In this document: positions 62,758 to 64,000 of the stretch, in pieces
How positions within the stretch are numbered: the stretch's first letter is position 1
Layout: each line of letters begins with the position of its first letter
Origin: Pedococcus badiiscoriae
GTDB taxonomy: Bacteria > Actinomycetota > Actinomycetes > Actinomycetales > Dermatophilaceae
DNA length: 64,000 nt
Reading direction: 5' to 3'
Assembly (NCBI RefSeq): GCF_013408925.1
Contig: NZ_JACCAB010000001.1
Span: forward strand, 1,674,001-1,738,000
The notes under the pieces: model-generated
The model's input: the letters and a program-made list of their open reading frames with translations, nothing else
Databases searched by the model: none
Told to the model about the DNA's origin: nothing
Program-made: the position numbers and the translations under genes

Positions 62758-64000
62758 CGCAGCGCGACCCGGGCGACCCGGGCGACCCGGGCCACGCCAC
62801 CGACCCGGCCGCCACTCCGGCCGCCGCTCCGGCCGCCGCTCCGGCCGCCGCTCCGGCCGCCGCTCCGGGGCGGTCGACGCGACCCACCCGGCGCCGTCCC
62901 ATGTTGCGACAGAGCCGGATCTGGCGTGGTGAGGAGCTCACCGAGACGCTCCCGATGATCGAGAGTCTTCGACACACGCCCTACCGCAATCCCCGGGTAC
63001 GTCAGGCTGCCGCCGAGGAGCGTGAGGCGCGGGCGTCCCTGGACCTGGCGCTGCGCGTCGGCGAGCTGATGCTGCGTTGCGGCGCGGGCGCTCCCCAGGT
63101 CGAGTCGTCCGTGGTCGCCGTCGCCGCGGCCGCCGGGTTGGACAACCTCGAGGTCGACATCACGCTGCAGTCGTTGCTCGTCCAGTGCTCGACCGGTTCC
63201 GGCGTGCCCATCACCATGCTCCGAGTGGTGCGGTCCTCGACGCGCGACTTCGCCAGGCTGACGGCGGTGCACGAGTTCGTGGAGAACCTCGTCGCCGGTT
63301 CCTACGACCGGGAGGCGGCGGCCGAGCAGCTGCTGGAGATCCGGCGGGCCCCGAGGTTCTGGCCCAAGTGGATGGTGCGTGGGTCGCTCGGCCTGCTGGC
63401 CGCGGCCATCGCCGTCATGCTCGGGGCCGGTCCGGTCCCTGCTCTCGTCGCCGGGGTGTCGGCCCTCTTTGTGGAGTATGCCGCTCGCGTCCTCGGGCGT
63501 GGTGGCCTGCCCGACTTCTACCAGTGCGCCATCGGCGGCTTCATGGCGACGACGATCGCCTGGGGTGCCTTCAGCCTGGGCGCTGGCGGGTGGCTGCCCG
63601 TGTCGTCGTCCGACTTCGCGTTCATCGTCGCCGGCGGGATCACCGTGCTGCTCCCGGGCCGCACGGTCGCCTCCGCCTTCGAGGACGCGATCTCGGGCTA
63701 CTCGGTCACGGGCGCGGGACGGATGTTCGCCGTCTTCCTGACGACGGCCGGCATCATCCTGGGAGTGGCCACGGGCCTGTCCCTCACCTTGGCCCTGACC
63801 AGTGCGCTCAACCTGGAGCTCGCCTCCCCCTCGATCTTGGCGACGAGAGCTCTCAACGCCCCACTTGCGCTGGCCGTCGGGGGCGCGTTCGTGGTGGGGG
63901 TGGCCGGCGCGGTGTCGTTGCGGAGCAGGCGGCTGCTGGTCCTGCCCTGTGGAGTGCTCTGCGCCGTCGGGGTCGCCGTGTCGCTCGCGGTGTCACACGT
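62754..64000 (+). CDS. ThrE-type threonine/serine exporter family protein (3' end outside window)
   Basis: At least 415 residues, still open at the window edge. After a repetitive DPG/APAA N-terminus comes the ThrE-like N-domain (LDLALRVGELMLRCGAGAPQVESSVVAVAAAAGL, DITLQSLLVQCSTGSGVPI, FVENLVAGSYDREAAAEQL) and then at least eight helices with GGFMATTIAWG, GGITVLLPGRTVASAFEDAISGY. Corynebacterium ThrE exports threonine and serine. ATG 62754 is coupled to the kinase stop, which hints at phospho-control. Confidence 0.87.
   Translation, partial: MTQRDPGDPGDPGHATDPAATPAAAPAAAPAAAPAAAPGRSTRPTRRRPMLRQSRIWRGEELTETLPMIESLRHTPYRNPRVRQAAAEEREARASLDLALRVGELMLRCGAGAPQVESSVVAVAAAAGLDNLEVDITLQSLLVQCSTGSGVPITMLRVVRSSTRDFARLTAVHEFVENLVAGSYDREAAAEQLLEIRRAPRFWPKWMVRGSLGLLAAAIAVMLGAGPVPALVAGVSALFVEYAARVLGRGGLPDFYQCAIGGFMATTIAWGAFSLGAGGWLPVSSSDFAFIVAGGITVLLPGRTVASAFEDAISGYSVTGAGRMFAVFLTTAGIILGVATGLSLTLALTSALNLELASPSILATRALNAPLALAVGGAFVVGVAGAVSLRSRRLLVLPCGVLCAVGVAVSLAVSH
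62766..62864 (+). repeat. 9-bp and 12-bp tandem repeats at the 5' end of the exporter gene
   Basis: GACCCGGGC occurs three times (62766-62792) and CCGGCCGCCGCT four times (62817-62864). Both are in frame and code for DPG and PAAA units. Confidence 0.95.

Noticed and set aside
1..64000. tRNA, rRNA, CRISPR arrays, insertion sequences or prophage
   Set aside because: No cloverleaf, rRNA core, regularly spaced repeats, transposase or phage gene could be recognised in the intergenic regions.

Overview
The window is about 70% G+C by eye. It carries mycothiol genes (mshA, mshD), GlnR, SenX3/RegX3, CarD, an HbhA-like protein and actinobacterial DUF families, so it is chromosomal DNA of a high-GC actinobacterium. 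My guess is a relative of the Intrasporangiaceae or another Micrococcales, but the genus cannot be fixed from sequence alone. Genes are densely packed on both strands. I see no rRNA, tRNA, CRISPR array, insertion sequence or prophage.

Layout. 1-4.7 kb (mostly minus): a PAS/SpoIIE-type phosphatase, then a PqqD-like/M50 membrane metalloprotease directly behind a small duplicated-repeat protein, an unusual two-gene unit. 5-10.7 kb: a DeoC-like protein lacking the canonical aldolase residues, small proteins, the DUF47-Pit phosphate transporter pair and an AbiEi-like protein. 10.8-14.9 kb (minus): pstSCAB. 15-19.3 kb (minus): mshD-ppk-Nudix/phosphatase. 19.4-22 kb: a secreted 5'-nucleotidase and glnR. 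22-31.7 kb: a MoaD-like protein, membrane and secreted proteins, a nitrobindin, a LMW phosphatase, an LCP enzyme, a Fur-family regulator, YgfZ and a BY-kinase. 31.8-37 kb: a BKACE enzyme, an HTH regulator with HbhA, asparaginase, Dtd and small proteins. 37-43.5 kb: mshA-ybjN-gpmA, phoU and senX3-regX3, an order close to the mycobacterial mshA-to-regX3 region. 43.5-50 kb: an LpqE-like lipoprotein, carD-ispD, ispF, cysS and rlmB. 50-57.9 kb: RDD protein, DUF4032 protein, a MsiK-like sugar ATPase with a divergent LacI regulator, an HNH endonuclease and secreted proteins. 58-64 kb: otsBA, a CBS-domain protein, a membrane Ser/Thr kinase and a ThrE-like exporter cut by the window end.

How the genes work together. 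The strongest theme is phosphate: sensing (senX3-regX3, phoU), high-affinity uptake (pstSCAB), low-affinity uptake (DUF47-pit), polyphosphate (ppk) and extracellular scavenging (5'-nucleotidase). PHO-box-like 11-bp direct repeats of GTTCAC lie upstream of pstS, between phoU and senX3, and also upstream of the DeoC-like gene. A second theme is redox and envelope homeostasis (mycothiol, trehalose, LCP, BY-kinase).

Two genome-scale signals stand out. The octamer GTATGCCG occurs about 39 times on the two strands (by-eye count), where base composition predicts only two or three. It occurs in several reading frames, imposing otherwise rare codons such as TAT, GCA, ATA and GTA, and forms inverted pairs in two intergenic hairpins. 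Also, at least 14 genes have a TANNNT hexamer exactly 6-7 nt before the start codon and no Shine-Dalgarno sequence, which marks leaderless transcripts.
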